Of a stretch of DNA of 64,000 nucleotides, positions 1-11,180 are shown in pieces. Source of the DNA: Melieria omissa (lineage: Eukaryota; Arthropoda; Insecta; Diptera; Ulidiidae); the NCBI GenBank assembly GCA_963971225.1, contig OZ020268.1, forward strand, positions 14,919,032-14,983,031, written 5' to 3'. Below the pieces are notes generated by a model. That model was not told the origin of the DNA. It was given only the letters and a program-made list of their open reading frames with translations, and searched no databases. The translations under genes were made by a program, and so were the position numbers. Position 1 is the first letter of the stretch, and every line of letters begins with the position of its first letter.

Positions 1-107
1 GCTGTCCACCATGCTGCCATTGGTGTCGGCCGGCCCCAACGCGCCGGGGGAACCGGCGCTCACTGGTGTCCACGGCGACGTAATGGTGCCGGGTCCGACG
101 ATACCGT
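1..107 (-). CDS. Partial coding exon with splice acceptor, gene unknown
   Basis: Read on the minus strand, a pyrimidine-rich tract (about 113-145) runs into TGCAG at 112-108, so an exon would begin at 107. From 105 to the window edge one frame is open for 35 codons and reads as a Gly/Pro/Ser/Thr-rich stretch containing VGPGTITSPWTPVSAG and ending in MVDS. The block is GC-rich with mostly G or C in third codon positions, and composition drops sharply to AT-rich just beyond the acceptor, as at an exon-intron border. The low-complexity composition resembles disordered parts of fly transcription factors, but I do not recognise the gene. The opposite strand is also open here and is taken as a shadow. 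The exon continues outside the window. The rest of the window could be the upstream intron. Confidence 0.5.
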
Positions 108-662
108 CTGCAAAGCATACAAGAAGAAAGCAACAAATCAGAAAAAATCGAAAAGCATCGGCAACACAATTAGTTGGTGCGGAGAAATGCCTAAAAACGC
201 CGGCGAGACAAATCAATTGCCAGGCCCAAAGGCGTGTCCGCAGACGCAACGAGCAATGATGGCCCGGCTGCGTGCATAAAAATTACACACGCAGAAAAAG
301 AGGAACATAAATGTGTGTTTTGTTTTTCATTGTTTAGTCACAGTTGGGCCATTGACATTGACGACGACGAGTGGTGAAAATGTGAAATATTAGCAATGTG
401 TGAGAAGGTGGAAATGCGTGAAGTGGTTGTGTGGAAGGGGAGCAAGGGACAAAGGGAGAACATTATGTATTGAGCAAAAAGAAAGCAAGGCATACAGAGA
501 GAAAGAAAGATACATGATTGATGACGTAGTAAATAAAAATGACTTAACACTAGAATACAAATTTTAGTCGGTTGGGATTAAATAAGTAAGTGATAAGTAC
601 AAAATAAGTTCTTCAAGGTTAAAAAAGTTGTATCCTGTATTGTTTTACATAAAAATTTTTAC
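108..662. other. AT-rich non-coding stretch
   Basis: No gene seen. Positions 108-150 hold the pyrimidine tract (minus strand) of the acceptor next to the first exon. 420-530 is strongly purine-rich on the plus strand. At 543 the string TTAACACTAGAAT resembles the left terminus of the TTAA-flanked element at 41108, but no matching right end was found nearby, so it may be a lone end or chance. Confidence 0.5.
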
Positions 663-666
663 TTAA

Positions 667-1113
667 CCCTTTCGCTATTTTGTAGCAACATGGCAACATG
701 CTACTTTGTGGACGTCTGAACCCTCTATGATTTCAAGAATACATCTTTTGTTGGTCCTTAGATTAGTTTGAAGTTTTAGGAAAAATAAGGAATTAATAAA
801 CTGACTATTTAAGTTTAAAGAAGAGAAGTACACACTTTTTTTAATGGTATATCTTGACATAGTAAAGGAAGAAGAATCAGAAATATTAGATAACATTTTA
901 ATTTGACGTTTCCTTTCAATTTTTTTTTTAATTTGGCTAAAGTAAATGAAGAAACATTCAAATTTTCGTTATGCGTAAAAAGTTTTATGTTTATTACAGC
1001 CACAACGATGTGGTTGCTCTCATAGAAAAACACTCTAAGCCTTCAACGTAAAAGCCTTAATCGTAAAATTTAAAATTCTAACTTTCCCCCAGTAAAAATC
1101 TGTAGCTCAAGGG
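667..1113. mobile_element. TTAA-flanked MITE-like element, 447 bp
   Basis: TTAA at 663-666 and at 1114-1117 flank the element. Left end CCCTTTCGCTATTTTG and right end (reverse complement) CCCTTGAGCTACAGAT match at CCCTT..GCTA. A short hairpin, GCTA-TTTTG-TAGC, lies at 674-686 just inside the left end. TTAA duplications and CCC-starting termini are the hallmark of piggyBac-type transposition. No transposase is present, so it would be a non-autonomous copy. Termini are short and imperfect, hence moderate confidence. Confidence 0.45.
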
Positions 1114-1117
1114 TTAA

Positions 1118-2560
1118 TAAATGTTTTCCTTAGTTTCCTATTGTTTCATATTAAAATTTAAATGTTAATGTCTTAAACTTCTTTGCTTTCAGACTGTTTT
1201 AATTTCAACATCGCGTTTGTAAAATGTTACTTTTAAATAAAAAAAAAGTAAAATGTTAATTTTAATTTTAATTATAAATAATTGTGTTTATAGAGCAAAA
1301 ACAATGCAGCATAAAAAACATGACACACATTTCATTCTTAGTTACATTGCAAATGTAATTATGCTCAACAATACAATTTCTATCAGTTCTTTAAAAAACA
1401 ACCTAAAACATTGTCAACTGAAAATTAGTGCAGTTGAATTTTTTTTTTTGGAAATGGTATCGAATTGGGAGTAGCGCAGCCGAAATTGCTCTAAAACCAC
1501 AAATGAATTTTTGCTGCACGTTTTATTGGCACAAAAGTGTGCTGCGGACATCAGGCGGCAGATTTTAATAGTTGGCCACAGCGATTTCCTGCTGCTGGCT
1601 CTGAAAAGCGCACCCACACACACACACACACACATGTGTTAGTGTTTTTAATACCCCGGCACAGGCTGACAGTGAAAGGGCTTTTGTGCTGCTGCTGCAC
1701 TATCAATTTGCCGCCTGGACCGGCAACAACGACTATTAACCGCCGCCCATCCCCGAAAAACAGCGCAACCATGTGTGGCAGCAGCAGTAGCAGCAGCAAA
1801 AAAGCGTAGTAGAATAATGCGAGCAATTTCGCATGCAGTTTATTGCCTTTTGTGATTTTTGTGCATTTTTTGCATGTTTGAGGCTCGGCGCTATTTGTGT
1901 GTGTCTGTTTTTTGCCTGTCTGTCTCTCTGTCAGTCTGATGCTCTTTAGTGCGCCTGCAGTTGTGTGTATGTGTGGGCGCGGCTGTGGGCGGGGCGAGTG
2001 TACGTGTGGCCATGTCAGGCCAGTTTGAAATGTGCAGTAGCCGTAATTGAAGTGTGACATTGCAACAGCCGCAAAAATTTGCCACTCGCCAGCGTTGATT
2101 TATACATCAAGCTCGATTTATGCCAAATTACTTAGTACGCATTGTGCTGTCAAAAGGGTTTGGAAAAAAAACAAGCGTTGTAGTTAATTATTTTCCAGTG
2201 AACTTTAAAACAGTTCAATGAAATGTTGAAAAAGCATTGAACTTGTCAGTGATGTTTTGGCATTGTTGCATTTTAGTTTAGTGTGGTCAACAATTTTAAG
2301 GTTAGATGAAAGAATTTTATGAGAAAAATCAGGTGGGATTTTTTACGTAAAGGCGGTATTTGACATCATATTATACTCGCATCAGCTGAAGTTTCGATCA
2401 AGACAAATGGATTGACCAATAATTTTGTCATTGGTTTGTAGCTATTTTAAATAAGAGGACGTTCAACCGCAAGAAAAATCCTTCTTATGGACGAATAAAC
2501 TATTGGTAAACCTTATCCTTGGTAACCATGGGAAAATCCCTCCAAAGATACTCCTCTTTG
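1118..2560. other. Non-coding stretch with CA microsatellite
   Basis: No gene seen. A (CA)n run lies at about 1613-1634, and GC-richer sequence with CAG/GCA triplets at 1680-1800. The rest is AT-rich. Open frames on both strands at 1540-2060 coincide with the repeats and show no recognisable domain. Confidence 0.45.
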
Positions 2561-2564
2561 TGAT

Positions 2565-3640
2565 TAAATTAGATTAGATTCGATTTGGGATTCGAACAAC
2601 AGCTGCCCGAGACACTGCGTCCAAGTAATGAACTATTGTGTCAGGCCCCTCTACATTACTGGAGTAGTTCGTGTCCTCCAATGTTATCTAGGAACTCCTT
2701 TAGTTTCCTTAGATTCATTTCAAACAAATCTCTCGTCGGTATTACCTCCTTCCCTAATATTCGCTTTTTGCGTGTATTAGGGCTGGGCGATCAGTTATGA
2801 TATGTCTCTTCCTCTTCCATACAAAATCTGCATAGCTCGCTGTCCGTTAGTCCTAGACGCGCCCTATGCATATTTAGCAGACAGTATTCACCTAGCATCC
2901 CCGTCATGACCTTGAGCTCCTTTCTGCTTAGGTCAATTAGATACTTAGACTTCCTTTCCGAGTAAGCTGGAAAGAAAAGCTTGGAGCATCGTTGCCCCAT
3001 TGTGCCCTCGCAGGCTTCCACGGCGCAAATATGTATTCGATTCTTCTTCTTCTTGATTTATTCTTCAAAAACAGCTGTGAATTGGTTCTGCAACCGATTT
3101 GCCATGAAATTTTAAAAAGTGTGTATTTGAAATGACATGCATTTGCCCAAATATTTGCACATTATCCTGAACTGCCCGTATGAAAAGTCCCTGAAATGTA
3201 TGTAATGGGACTTGCTAACACCTATGATTGGTTCAGGTCCCTAGGGCCGGCTAGCAGCCCCATCCTTTGCCCATCTGCCCGCTTCCTCATTACCATCGTG
3301 ACCACAGTGCGCAGGGATCCAGTGTACTATCACTTGGTTTTCCCTTGAGAAATCCTGGAGAACATTTTCTGTCTCCCAGACCAGTTTGGATTCAAATGTC
3401 ATCGAGCCCAGGGCCTTATTTGCCGCCTGACTGTCTGACATTATGATTATCCTTTTCCTTCTAACATTGAGCGTTAGTAATTTCCTGGCACCTACATTTA
3501 TGGCAAAGACCTCAACCTGAAAATCGAGGCTTTATCCCCAAGACTTACAGAAGACTGGAAATCGGAGCTAAAGATTCCTGCCCCAGTTCCTTCTTCCGTC
3601 TTGGACCTATCGGTGCACCAGACAATTATGTGATTATTTA
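2565..3640 (-). mobile_element. RNase H-type non-LTR retrotransposon, 3' fragment
   Basis: Minus-strand remnant of the 3' end of a LINE of the kind that carries RNase H (I/LOA-like). The RNase H part starts near 3620: WCTDRSKT (first catalytic Asp at 3609-3611), then SDSQAA (Asp at 3433-3435), then HWIPAHCG and GNEEAGRWAKDG, where the usual final Asp (EAD) is Gly. After a break the C-terminal CCHC-like part follows at 3021-2791 with GLTDSELCRFCMEEEET, then a stop and a 3' untranslated tail ending near 2565 in an ATCTAATCTAAT run. Several stops and frame breaks make it a dead copy. The stretch between about 3037 and 3190 looks like a later insertion. The same element family recurs at 10250-10530 on the other strand. 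Confidence 0.75.
3037..3190 (-). repeat. Insertion with (AAG)n tail inside the LINE fragment
   Basis: Between the RNase H part and the CCHC-like part of the LINE, protein similarity to the element is lost. On the minus strand the inserted stretch ends in TCAAGAAGAAGAAGAA, the same kind of tail as the SINE at 59250-59580. A short 3' piece of that SINE, or of its partner LINE, is likely; the left boundary is approximate. Confidence 0.4.
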
Positions 3641-5170
3641 TGTGATTAAATACTACCAATGCCTATAACGACGCATTTTGTCCTATTCATCAGTAGTTCA
3701 ATTGTCGTCAGCGAGTTAATGTGTTTTACACACCCAACATTGAGTTAGAGTTTGGAAAAAATAGTTTGAAGAATACACTTTATGTGCTATTCTTCTGTCT
3801 TTGTTTACAATATCCTATGTCCTTGACTACCATTCCTTATGAACCTGATTGGCTCGTCAAAGTTAGACATCGGTGACTTAGACGGTTCCGTAAGAAATCT
3901 AAGTAAATTGTTAATCTTACTTCAATCAACTATGGAAATTGAATGTAATCAGTACTTAATTGCTTCGAATCAAGAATTTAATTACACCACAGTCTAATTT
4001 ACCAGAGCCAAACCTATCTTAGATTAGGCAGGCTCCATCTTCAATATGCAACCAGATTTTTGGTTCATAACCAAAAATTCATGAATTTGTTATACATAAC
4101 CTATAAATAATGTTTCGCTCTGTGTAATTATTCAACTGACAACGTCTCTTCTTCAAAATATTTCGATATGGCAAAATATGCTTTGACCTTCGGAAAAAAC
4201 GCACCCCAGGCGCTTCTAAGCAAGTAAACAAACCACTGACTTTTTGTTTTTGTTGTACGCACTTTGGCACGTTTACTTCACTCCCTCTCGCAGCCGCAAG
4301 TCTCCCTCTTCCAGCGACGCAACCCTTTGATATAACTTTGCTACCTGGCTGCGCACTTTCGGCAATCCCCCTTTACATTTGCTTAAATTTCGAAAAATAT
4401 TCAAACATTTTTTGTTGCTGAAAATTTTGGCATTGAAATGGCTCAACATCAAAGCGGAAAACTGTGGAAAATTGTTTACATCCTTGAAGCACAGCATGCG
4501 GCTGGGGAGAAATAATTTGCTGAGACGGTCGCTTGTGAGAAAGTGTTGTATTGGGATATTGTTAATGTGTTGTTGTAGTTGTTGTTTTTGTTTATGTTAA
4601 ACTTGTTAGCGCAAAAACGTTTTTAATGCAATTTTTCAATTTAAATTGTCGAGGGATTTGTCGAACAGCTGACTTTGTTAGACAGCTGACAGAAACAACG
4701 ACTATAACAACAACAACAATAGCAACATTCAGCGAATGCATGGGCGACAGACGACAACGCTGACGCTCGCCTATAAAAATGCCAACTTGATTATTTTATC
4801 CACAGTTGCAATGAATAGTTGGCAATGTTGTTGTTGTTGTTGCCGTGACTGTTGTTGTTAAATTTATGCACTTGCCACTGACCGCTCCCGCTGTCACATA
4901 CACATATACATATATAGTTCATGTGTACAGACAAACACAAACACAATTCCAAGCCCAGCAAAACATTTGCCCTCTTTTTTCTGCAGTTGGTGCAAAAAAG
5001 GACACTTGACACAAACACACACAGACACGTAAACAAAGACAGACACACACTGCGAGACACATTTCCAAACTGATTTATGCGCAAGTTTTGCACTTAGAAA
5101 TTATTGCAAAATTTTTCAAACAAAACAGCAGCAACAGCTCGACTGCTGCCACCAACAACAGCTAAATTAA
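3641..5170. other. AT-rich non-coding stretch
   Basis: No gene seen. (GTT)n runs lie at about 4825-4860 and CA-rich sequence at 4900-5060. Open frames near 4270-4600 on both strands are mutual shadows without recognisable domains. Confidence 0.4.
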
Positions 5171-5720
5171 ATGCAAAATACAGCGAAACGCGTTGGCCCG
5201 GCCCGGCCAGCAACAGCAACAGCAAAATCAAGCCACCACTCAGCACATGCCACACGCCACTCACCGTGCGCCAGTCGCGTCCCCGCGCATCAGCCGGTGC
5301 GCGACGCTCGCAGTGCGAAATAATTTATTCATTAGGACGAAACTAAAAGCGGTGGCAGTCGACCGCTGCCGACCGCCTCTGCAAATGCAATACATCATTG
5401 TCACACTGACACACACACACACACACCCGCGCATTGTTGCAGCGCACAGAACGCTTTGGCTACGGTCCGCTTTGAGTCGAGACTTGAGCGCGCACTCGTC
5501 CGCTCGCCGGCCGTGCTTTACTTTATTATGTGCGAACAGTTTGGTATGTGCACGTCTGCGTTTGCAAGGCGCCAGCGGACAAGAGGAAGCGGCATGCAGT
5601 CGGCAGCTCGCAAAGTGACGGGTGGTCAAGTGGTCAAATGTTCTGCTTTTTTACGCTTCTTCCTGCGCCCGCAATGGCCAAATGCTGGCGAATTAGACGA
5701 CGTGCGGCGCATTATAAAAT
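5171..5720. other. GC-rich island without a gene
   Basis: Clearly more GC-rich than its surroundings, with an (AC)n run at about 5409-5427. Open frames occur on both strands at once, as expected from GC richness, and none shows a domain. It could be a regulatory island or an untranslated exon; nothing in the sequence decides this. Confidence 0.35.
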
Positions 5721-6230
5721 GCAAAAACAACAACAACAATTGAAATGACACAAGCAATATCGTCTTATATTATATAGTAGGAGTTCCCCTAGTCGCATCA
5801 GTTTTTTTTAACTTGGCTTAGAAGCATTATTCGGATCTATGTTAGTTGGAAATTTTAACACGTTATCCGATTTTCAACGAGTTGCAGTTCTTCTCTTGGC
5901 GGTTACTGTCTTGATCGATTTTCTTTAGTCTCGATCTGTCGGAGTTTTTTAAGCGTCTCTCATATTCTTCGTCCTGTTTCTCATTTCTTTAGTGGTATTA
6001 ACAAAACATTTATTTTGTTTTCCTTAAAATTTACCAAGAAAAAAATTGATTCACTTTGAAATTGAAAGTCGATGTCGCTGGCCTAATGTCACAAAAATCA
6101 ATGCTCAATTGTCTGATTTTCGTGGAAATGCTGATAATATCTTTGACCTTTCAAGCAATTTTCAGCAAAAACGGCGGCAAAGTGTTTGAAGTGTTTGCCG
6201 CAGGTAATCGGAGGCGTTTTCCTATAATGA
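5721..6230. other. AT-rich non-coding stretch
   Basis: Nothing recognised beyond a (CAA)n run at about 5728-5740. Confidence 0.4.
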
Positions 6231-6233
6231 TTA

Positions 6234-7358
6234 CACCGTGCAACAGCAATTTTATTTGACACACAGACATGAATTTCCAAGTCAAATGTAGTTTTCAGGT
6301 TTTTGTTGATCTTCTGGGTTCTTCCGTAGGATTTTAAGACATAAAATAAATTTTTTTAAAACACAGATAATTATAACACCGTGCGACAGCATTTTTCACA
6401 CTGGGAAAAATCCATATGGGCATGAAACTAGAGACCAAACATAGTAATACTGCTAACTCAGTTTTTTATTTCTACATCCTTTGTTCTTTTAAAAGGACTT
6501 CAAAATTTTGAAGGTGATAAAAAATAAAAAAAATATAAAAAATACTTAACCTCGTTAGAATATGGCGATATGTATATCAGATGAAAGAGAAAAGGCTCAA
6601 GAATAAAAATAAAACTGATTTTTTATCCATTTGTAAAACAAGGATGTGAAAAAGGTCTTTTGAAAATTTTAATCCTTTATATCCTTGAAAATTTATAAAG
6701 AATTTTCTTGAAAAGTAAGTTTGTTAGAACCCAAAATCTTCTTGATCACGTGTCAAAATTGCATTACTCTAACTTTATTGGTTCGAAAGTTATTAAAAAC
6801 AAAGGCGGAAGCCTCAAAAATTCTAATTTTTGTGCGTTTCAGTATTTTATACAATAAATAGATACAAAATCAATTAAGCAAGAATAATGAAATTTTGACA
6901 CGTGATCAAGAAGATTTTGGGTTCTAACAAACTTACTTTTCAAGAAAATTCTATGTAAATTTTCAAGGATACAAAGGATTAAAATTTTCGAAGGAGCTTT
7001 TTCACATCCATTTTTTACAAATAGATAAAAAGTCAATTTTATTTAAATTCCTTAGCCTCTTCTCTTTCACTTGATATACATATCGTCATATTCTAACGAG
7101 GTTAAGTATTTTTTAGATTTTTTTATATTTTATCCCCTTCAAAATTTTAAAGTCCTTTTAAAAGGACAAAGGATGTGGAAAACTGAGTACGCAGAATTAC
7201 TATGTTTGATCTCTAGTTTCACGCCCATATGGATTTTTTTCCAGTGTGAACAAATTTTTTCATTTTTGTCGCACGATGTAATATTTGAAGTCTTAAATAA
7301 ATATTGATTCTTAATATTTTTATGCATACAAAAAAAACATGAATTCTGTTGCACAGTG
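6234..7358. mobile_element. Outer element with CAC-type termini enclosing a foldback element
   Basis: Left terminus CACCGTGCAACAGCAA at 6234 and the reverse complement of the right end, CACTGTGCAACAGAAT at 7358, form imperfect 16-bp inverted repeats. The left end is preceded by TTA; the right end is followed by TTG, so any 3-bp target duplication is imperfect. The foldback element 6377-7278 lies inside. Either one element inserted into another, or the element has two nested layers of termini. Confidence 0.5.
6377..7278. mobile_element. Foldback element, 902 bp, with about 390-bp inverted arms
   Basis: The two halves are long inverted copies of each other: left arm about 6377-6772, right arm about 6883-7278, with a spacer of about 110 bp. 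Landmarks match in mirror order: ATCCATATGGGC (6410) with GCCCATATGGAT (7225), CCTCGTTAGAATATG with CATATTCTAACGAGG, and CTTGATCACGTGTCA with TGACACGTGATCAAG. Ends read CACCGTGCGACAGCAT and, from the right, CATCGTGCGACAAAAA. TAA lies directly outside both ends (6374-6376 and 7279-7281), a likely 3-bp target duplication. There is no transposase, so the element is non-autonomous. CAC termini fit CMC/Chapaev-like elements and a TWA target fits PIF/Harbinger; I cannot choose. Confidence 0.8.
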
Positions 7359-8757
7359 TTGCCAGAAATTGGAAAACCTTTTAAACCGTTTCGAAAAAGA
7401 AACAAATAAAAAAACCAACCATCGAAACAAAAGTCGTCTGGGCAAAACATTAATGAATGAGAGAGAAATGAGCACAAAAACGAATTCGCTTGCAACAGTT
7501 GAAGACATTCACCCTTCAGCTCAACTGCACTTGGCGTACGCAACATTTCTGTTTGAGGTTGAGTGAGCTGTGGTGATGGGCTGTGTGACAACTTTTGCCT
7601 CTGGTGACGTGAAAAAGGCAGGCAGTCAGTCACTCAGCCAATGTGCTTGCAACATTTTCGCTGGCACATGTTGTGCAGTTGCGTGTGTTTGTGTACCAAT
7701 AATATATATATGTGTGTGTGTTTGTGTTGCGTTAGCTTGTTGCTGATAACAGCGACAGCGTATAATTTGTGTGGCATTAACCCTAACGCGAAAGATGTGT
7801 TTTGCATTTGTAATGAAGCAACGAAAAGGCGAAAGGCGCACAAAGTTTGGCCCAAACACTGACAACAACAAATGCGACGCAATTTTTGTTGCGTCTTGAA
7901 CCGATTTGTCAGCGTTTGTTTTTTTCATTAACTTTTTTCCAACTCCATTCGATTTTGTTGAGTGTTGCTCAATTCAAGTCAAATGTCTGCTTAAAAATTA
8001 TAAGTTAACCATTTTAATGCCGCCTCGAGTTGATTTACATACGAAATTGCCATATCAAATGCGCATTAACGACGCCAAACGCCAGAGGGCGACGCCGACA
8101 CAGACAAGAAAATTTCGGGTTGTTATGGCCATAACGTATTGCACGAAAAATGCATTTTGATCATTGTTGATATTTGTTTGTTTTGTCAAAAAATGTTAAC
8201 AAATCGTTCGATTTTCTATGTCGCAGCGCAACAAAAGTTTTAACTTCGAAAGACACATTTTACGTAGATAAGAGGAAAACGTGCGGCGAATTGACACCTG
8301 TTTGGCATATGAAATGCGCGTGACCAACTCACGCACACGCACACGCACACACTCGCACACGCGCCCGTGACACATGCAAAACGTACAATATTTAATAAAT
8401 TATGCGCAGCACAATTGAGCGCATGCGACGGCGAATGGGGTGTGGCGGAGAAGGCGGAGAAGGCGGCGGAACATAAACGGCTCCGCATTCGAGGGGCCAA
8501 GCATAGAAATCAATAAATCACAGTCGAGACGTGTTTTGAACGCCCCTAGACAAAGTACAAAAACAACATTTGATTCAATAAGTAAAGAAGTGCGTAAGCT
8601 TGAGTGTGAGAAGCAACAAAGTGGCAACACTTTAAGTGCTTTGAAAAATGCCACAACAACAGTGTTTGAAGTTATTGGAAAATACAACAGATTTTGCTGC
8701 AATCGAAATAGTCAAATTGGCAGTGAGAATTTGTTTAATTGAAAACAATTTTTTTTT
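7359..8757. other. Non-coding stretch with GT/CA repeats
   Basis: No gene seen. (GT)n-rich sequence lies at about 7705-7728 and CACACG-type repeats at about 8333-8368. A perfect hairpin, GACGCAA-TTTTTG-TTGCGTC, lies at about 7874-7893. Open frames at 8240-8740 overlap on both strands and look like chance. Confidence 0.4.
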
Positions 8758-9331
8758 TTAAATCCATATGGGCGTGAAATTAGAAACCAAACATAGTAAT
8801 ACTGCGTATTCAGGTTTTCATTTCTACATCCTTTGTCCTTTTAACAGGACTTTAAAATTTTGAAGGGGATAAAAAATAAAAAAAAGATTAATAATACTTA
8901 ACCTCGTTAGAATATGACGATATGTACATCAAATAAAAGAGGACTGACTCAAGAATTTAAATAAACTTGATTATTTTATTTATTTGTAAAAAAAAAGATA
9001 TGAAAAAGGTCCTTTGAAAATTTTAATCCTTTATATCCTCGAAAATTTACATAACATTTTCTTGAAATGTAACTATGTTAAAACCCAAAATCTCCTTGAT
9101 CACGTGTAAAAATTTCATTTTTGTCGCACGGTGTTATTTGTACTCTGTCTCTGTTAGTTTTCATGGTCATTTGCATTTTGTTAAAACCAAATATCCGAAA
9201 TTGTTTGGAAGCGGATTGCGGCCTTCCCCAAAACTTCTCTTTTTATGAAAATTTTAATCCTTTATATCCCCGAAAATTTATATAGAATTGTCTTATATTT
9301 TTCCCGGTGTGAAAAATGCTGTCGCACGGTG
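8758..9331. mobile_element. Rearranged relative of the foldback element
   Basis: Bases from 8758 repeat the left arm of the 6377 element in the same orientation, from AATCCATATGGGCGTG through CCTCGTTAGAATATGAC to CTTGATCACGTGTAAA. The sequence then jumps directly to an inverted terminus, GTCGCACGGTG ending at 9133, followed by TTA. A second piece at about 9240-9331 again holds part of the arm and ends GTGAAAAATGCTGTCGCACGGTG at 9331, also followed by TTA. This second end is the exact mirror of the outer 30 or so bases of the 6377 element. The outer left end is missing. Confidence 0.7.
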
Positions 9332-9334
9332 TTA

Positions 9335-10249
9335 TATTTGCGGTGCCAGTATTCAATGCTATACTTCAGTTTGTGAACAAATCAAATAAATAACCCAGTA
9401 CAGATCAGCTTGACAACTTTTTGTTAAAGTAAAGCGATGGAAATTCTATAGCTGAATCGGAAGAGGTCTAAAGCAAATGCAGCCCACTAAAATTTATGGC
9501 TGACTGCAGCATTACGCTCAGCTGGGTTTCCGAAAAACCAACGCCAATAGATTGACAAGGGAAGGCGTGTCTTTTTCTAAAAGTTAGATAAACAACTCTG
9601 CATTACTATGTTACTATCGATAACAGCGCCTAATGGAAGTAGATAGTAGAGCGAAGGACCGAATCTAGTGAAAAAGATTTGTTCCAGAACTGCTTGTGGT
9701 ACATGATTTGACCTGAAGACTGAAGATTTCGAAGAGAAAACCATGATACATATTGTCTCGTAGTCCTCTATAAGTCAACGCACCTTTAGCCCCGTCCTCT
9801 CTGAGATGGATGGAGTCCTCTCTGAGATGGATGGAGTCCTCTCTGAGATGGATGGAGTCCTCTCTGAGACGGATGGAGTAAAAGAAAAAATGGAAATAAT
9901 ACTTCCCATGCCACTTTTGAGTCCTCAATAATGACTCTGCACTATGAGCACACATTTTTTTAAAGCTTAGCTACATACCTACCTTCAGTTTCATGAACAA
10001 GTCAAGCGAACTCTGAGATCGAGTAAAGTTTCTTTCATAATGGCACTTGAAATGATCCAGAAAAGATTTCCTAGTGGAAAGGGATTATCGCTGCTATAAA
10101 AAAAAAACAACAAACGAACCAGCTATTTGACCATCGAAATACATAAAATCCATAAAAATATTGTAGCGAATGTAGCGACTTTTTAAGGTGAAAAGATTTT
10201 GCATGTTCGATTTGGATTCGTAGTAAAAAAAGGACGCAATGGTTTTATG
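9335..10249. other. AT-rich non-coding stretch
   Basis: No gene seen. It contains the minisatellite at 9794-9879 and one isolated TATCGATA (9615-9622), a DRE-type motif without promoter context. Confidence 0.4.
9794..9879. repeat. 21-bp minisatellite, about 4 copies
   Basis: Four near-identical copies of a 21-bp unit based on GTCCTCTCTGAGATGGATGG follow each other; the last has one change (GAGAC for GAGAT). The period is a multiple of three, so a minus-strand frame stays open and repeats REDSIHL, but no wider gene is evident. Confidence 0.9.
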
Positions 10250-10530
10250 GTCATTGATTCTCCGTTAGATTGGTATGCAACCGCCATAGCCTAGACAAAT
10301 ATTACTGGGCTCAACCTATTACTTTTGGCGTAGTTGTCAAAATATAGAGGAGGAAGAATCAATAAGTCACCTTCTTTGTCACTGCCCGGCTCTCTCTATA
10401 CGATCTGACTTACTGCCTAAGGCAGACACTTCCTTTTTGTGGTATCACAATGGGCCTTTTTCGCGGCCTAAGTATGTCTTTTTGCAAGTCCCGTGCCTAG
10501 GCAGCCACTTTAACCTTACCAAACCTATTA
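10250..10530 (+). mobile_element. RNase H-type LINE, short 3' fragment
   Basis: The plus strand encodes EEEESISHLLCHCPAL (about 10350-10400), the CCHC-like C-terminus seen also at 2791-3021 on the other strand. A 3' untranslated stretch follows with GTGGTATCACAATGGGC and ends around the AACCTTACCAAACC string at about 10510. It is 5'-truncated and inactive. The family assignment rests on the shared Cys/His tail. Confidence 0.6.
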
Positions 10531-10938
10531 TAACCCATGAAAGAATGAAATAATTAATAATTATGGTAAATGTTTGATGTTTCTTATCAACAAAAATTGT
10601 ATTCTCATAGGGCTCTCACTGCTTGCTGAGAGCATAGCCTTAAGAATTATTTACTATATCTAGTGTAGGTCCAACTGAAATTTTGAGACATTGATCACAT
10701 GTTTAACCTTAGAATGCCCGGATGAATGATCGAGCTTTCAAGTGTTAGTAATCACTGAACCAATCGTCGGGAGAGAATTTAACACTTGAAAGACTATTGC
10801 TGTAATTTTGAAAGTTTTTCATTTTTAAATATCTGACAAATTTTATATTTTGTTAAAATTTATTTTAGGAAAAATTAGACAAATCCAGTATAGTAAACAG
10901 TAAGAAATAATTGCCGATTATAGATGTGACATAGTATA
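10531..10938. other. AT-rich non-coding stretch with a small inverted repeat
   Basis: No gene seen. CTTTCAAGTGTTA at about 10737-10749 and TAACACTTGAAAG at about 10779-10791 form a 13-bp inverted repeat. A string TTAACCTTAGAATGCCC near 10704 resembles the terminus of the TTAA element at 41108 but has no partner. Confidence 0.35.
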
Positions 10939-10940
10939 TA

Positions 10941-11178
10941 CAGTGGTGTCTCGATATAGTGAACTAATTATTGCAAGGCCTGTTCACTGTATTGAGGTTT
11001 TTCACTATATCAAGGTCAACATTTTTGTTCAAAAACTCGTTTTATGTGCTCAAAATACACTTTTTGTTGTTTGCTTGAAAATTTGTTTCTATATTTAGAG
11101 GCTCGATGTCAAAATTTTGGTGTTCAGTATATCGAAGTGTTTACTATATAGTGGATTCACTATACCCAGACACGACTG
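10941..11178. mobile_element. Pogo/Tc1-like MITE, 238 bp
   Basis: TA dinucleotides lie at 10939-10940 and 11179-11180. The left end reads CAGTGGTGTCTCGATATAG and the right end, reverse-complemented, CAGTCGTGTCTGGGTATAG, matching at about 20 of the first 24 positions. CAGT termini with TA duplications are typical of pogo/Tigger and related Tc1-mariner elements. The interior has no coding capacity. Confidence 0.75.
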
Positions 11179-11180
11179 TA

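Noticed and set aside
9615..9622. TATCGATA, a DREF-type promoter motif
   Set aside because: Single isolated occurrence with no initiator, transcript or gene next to it.
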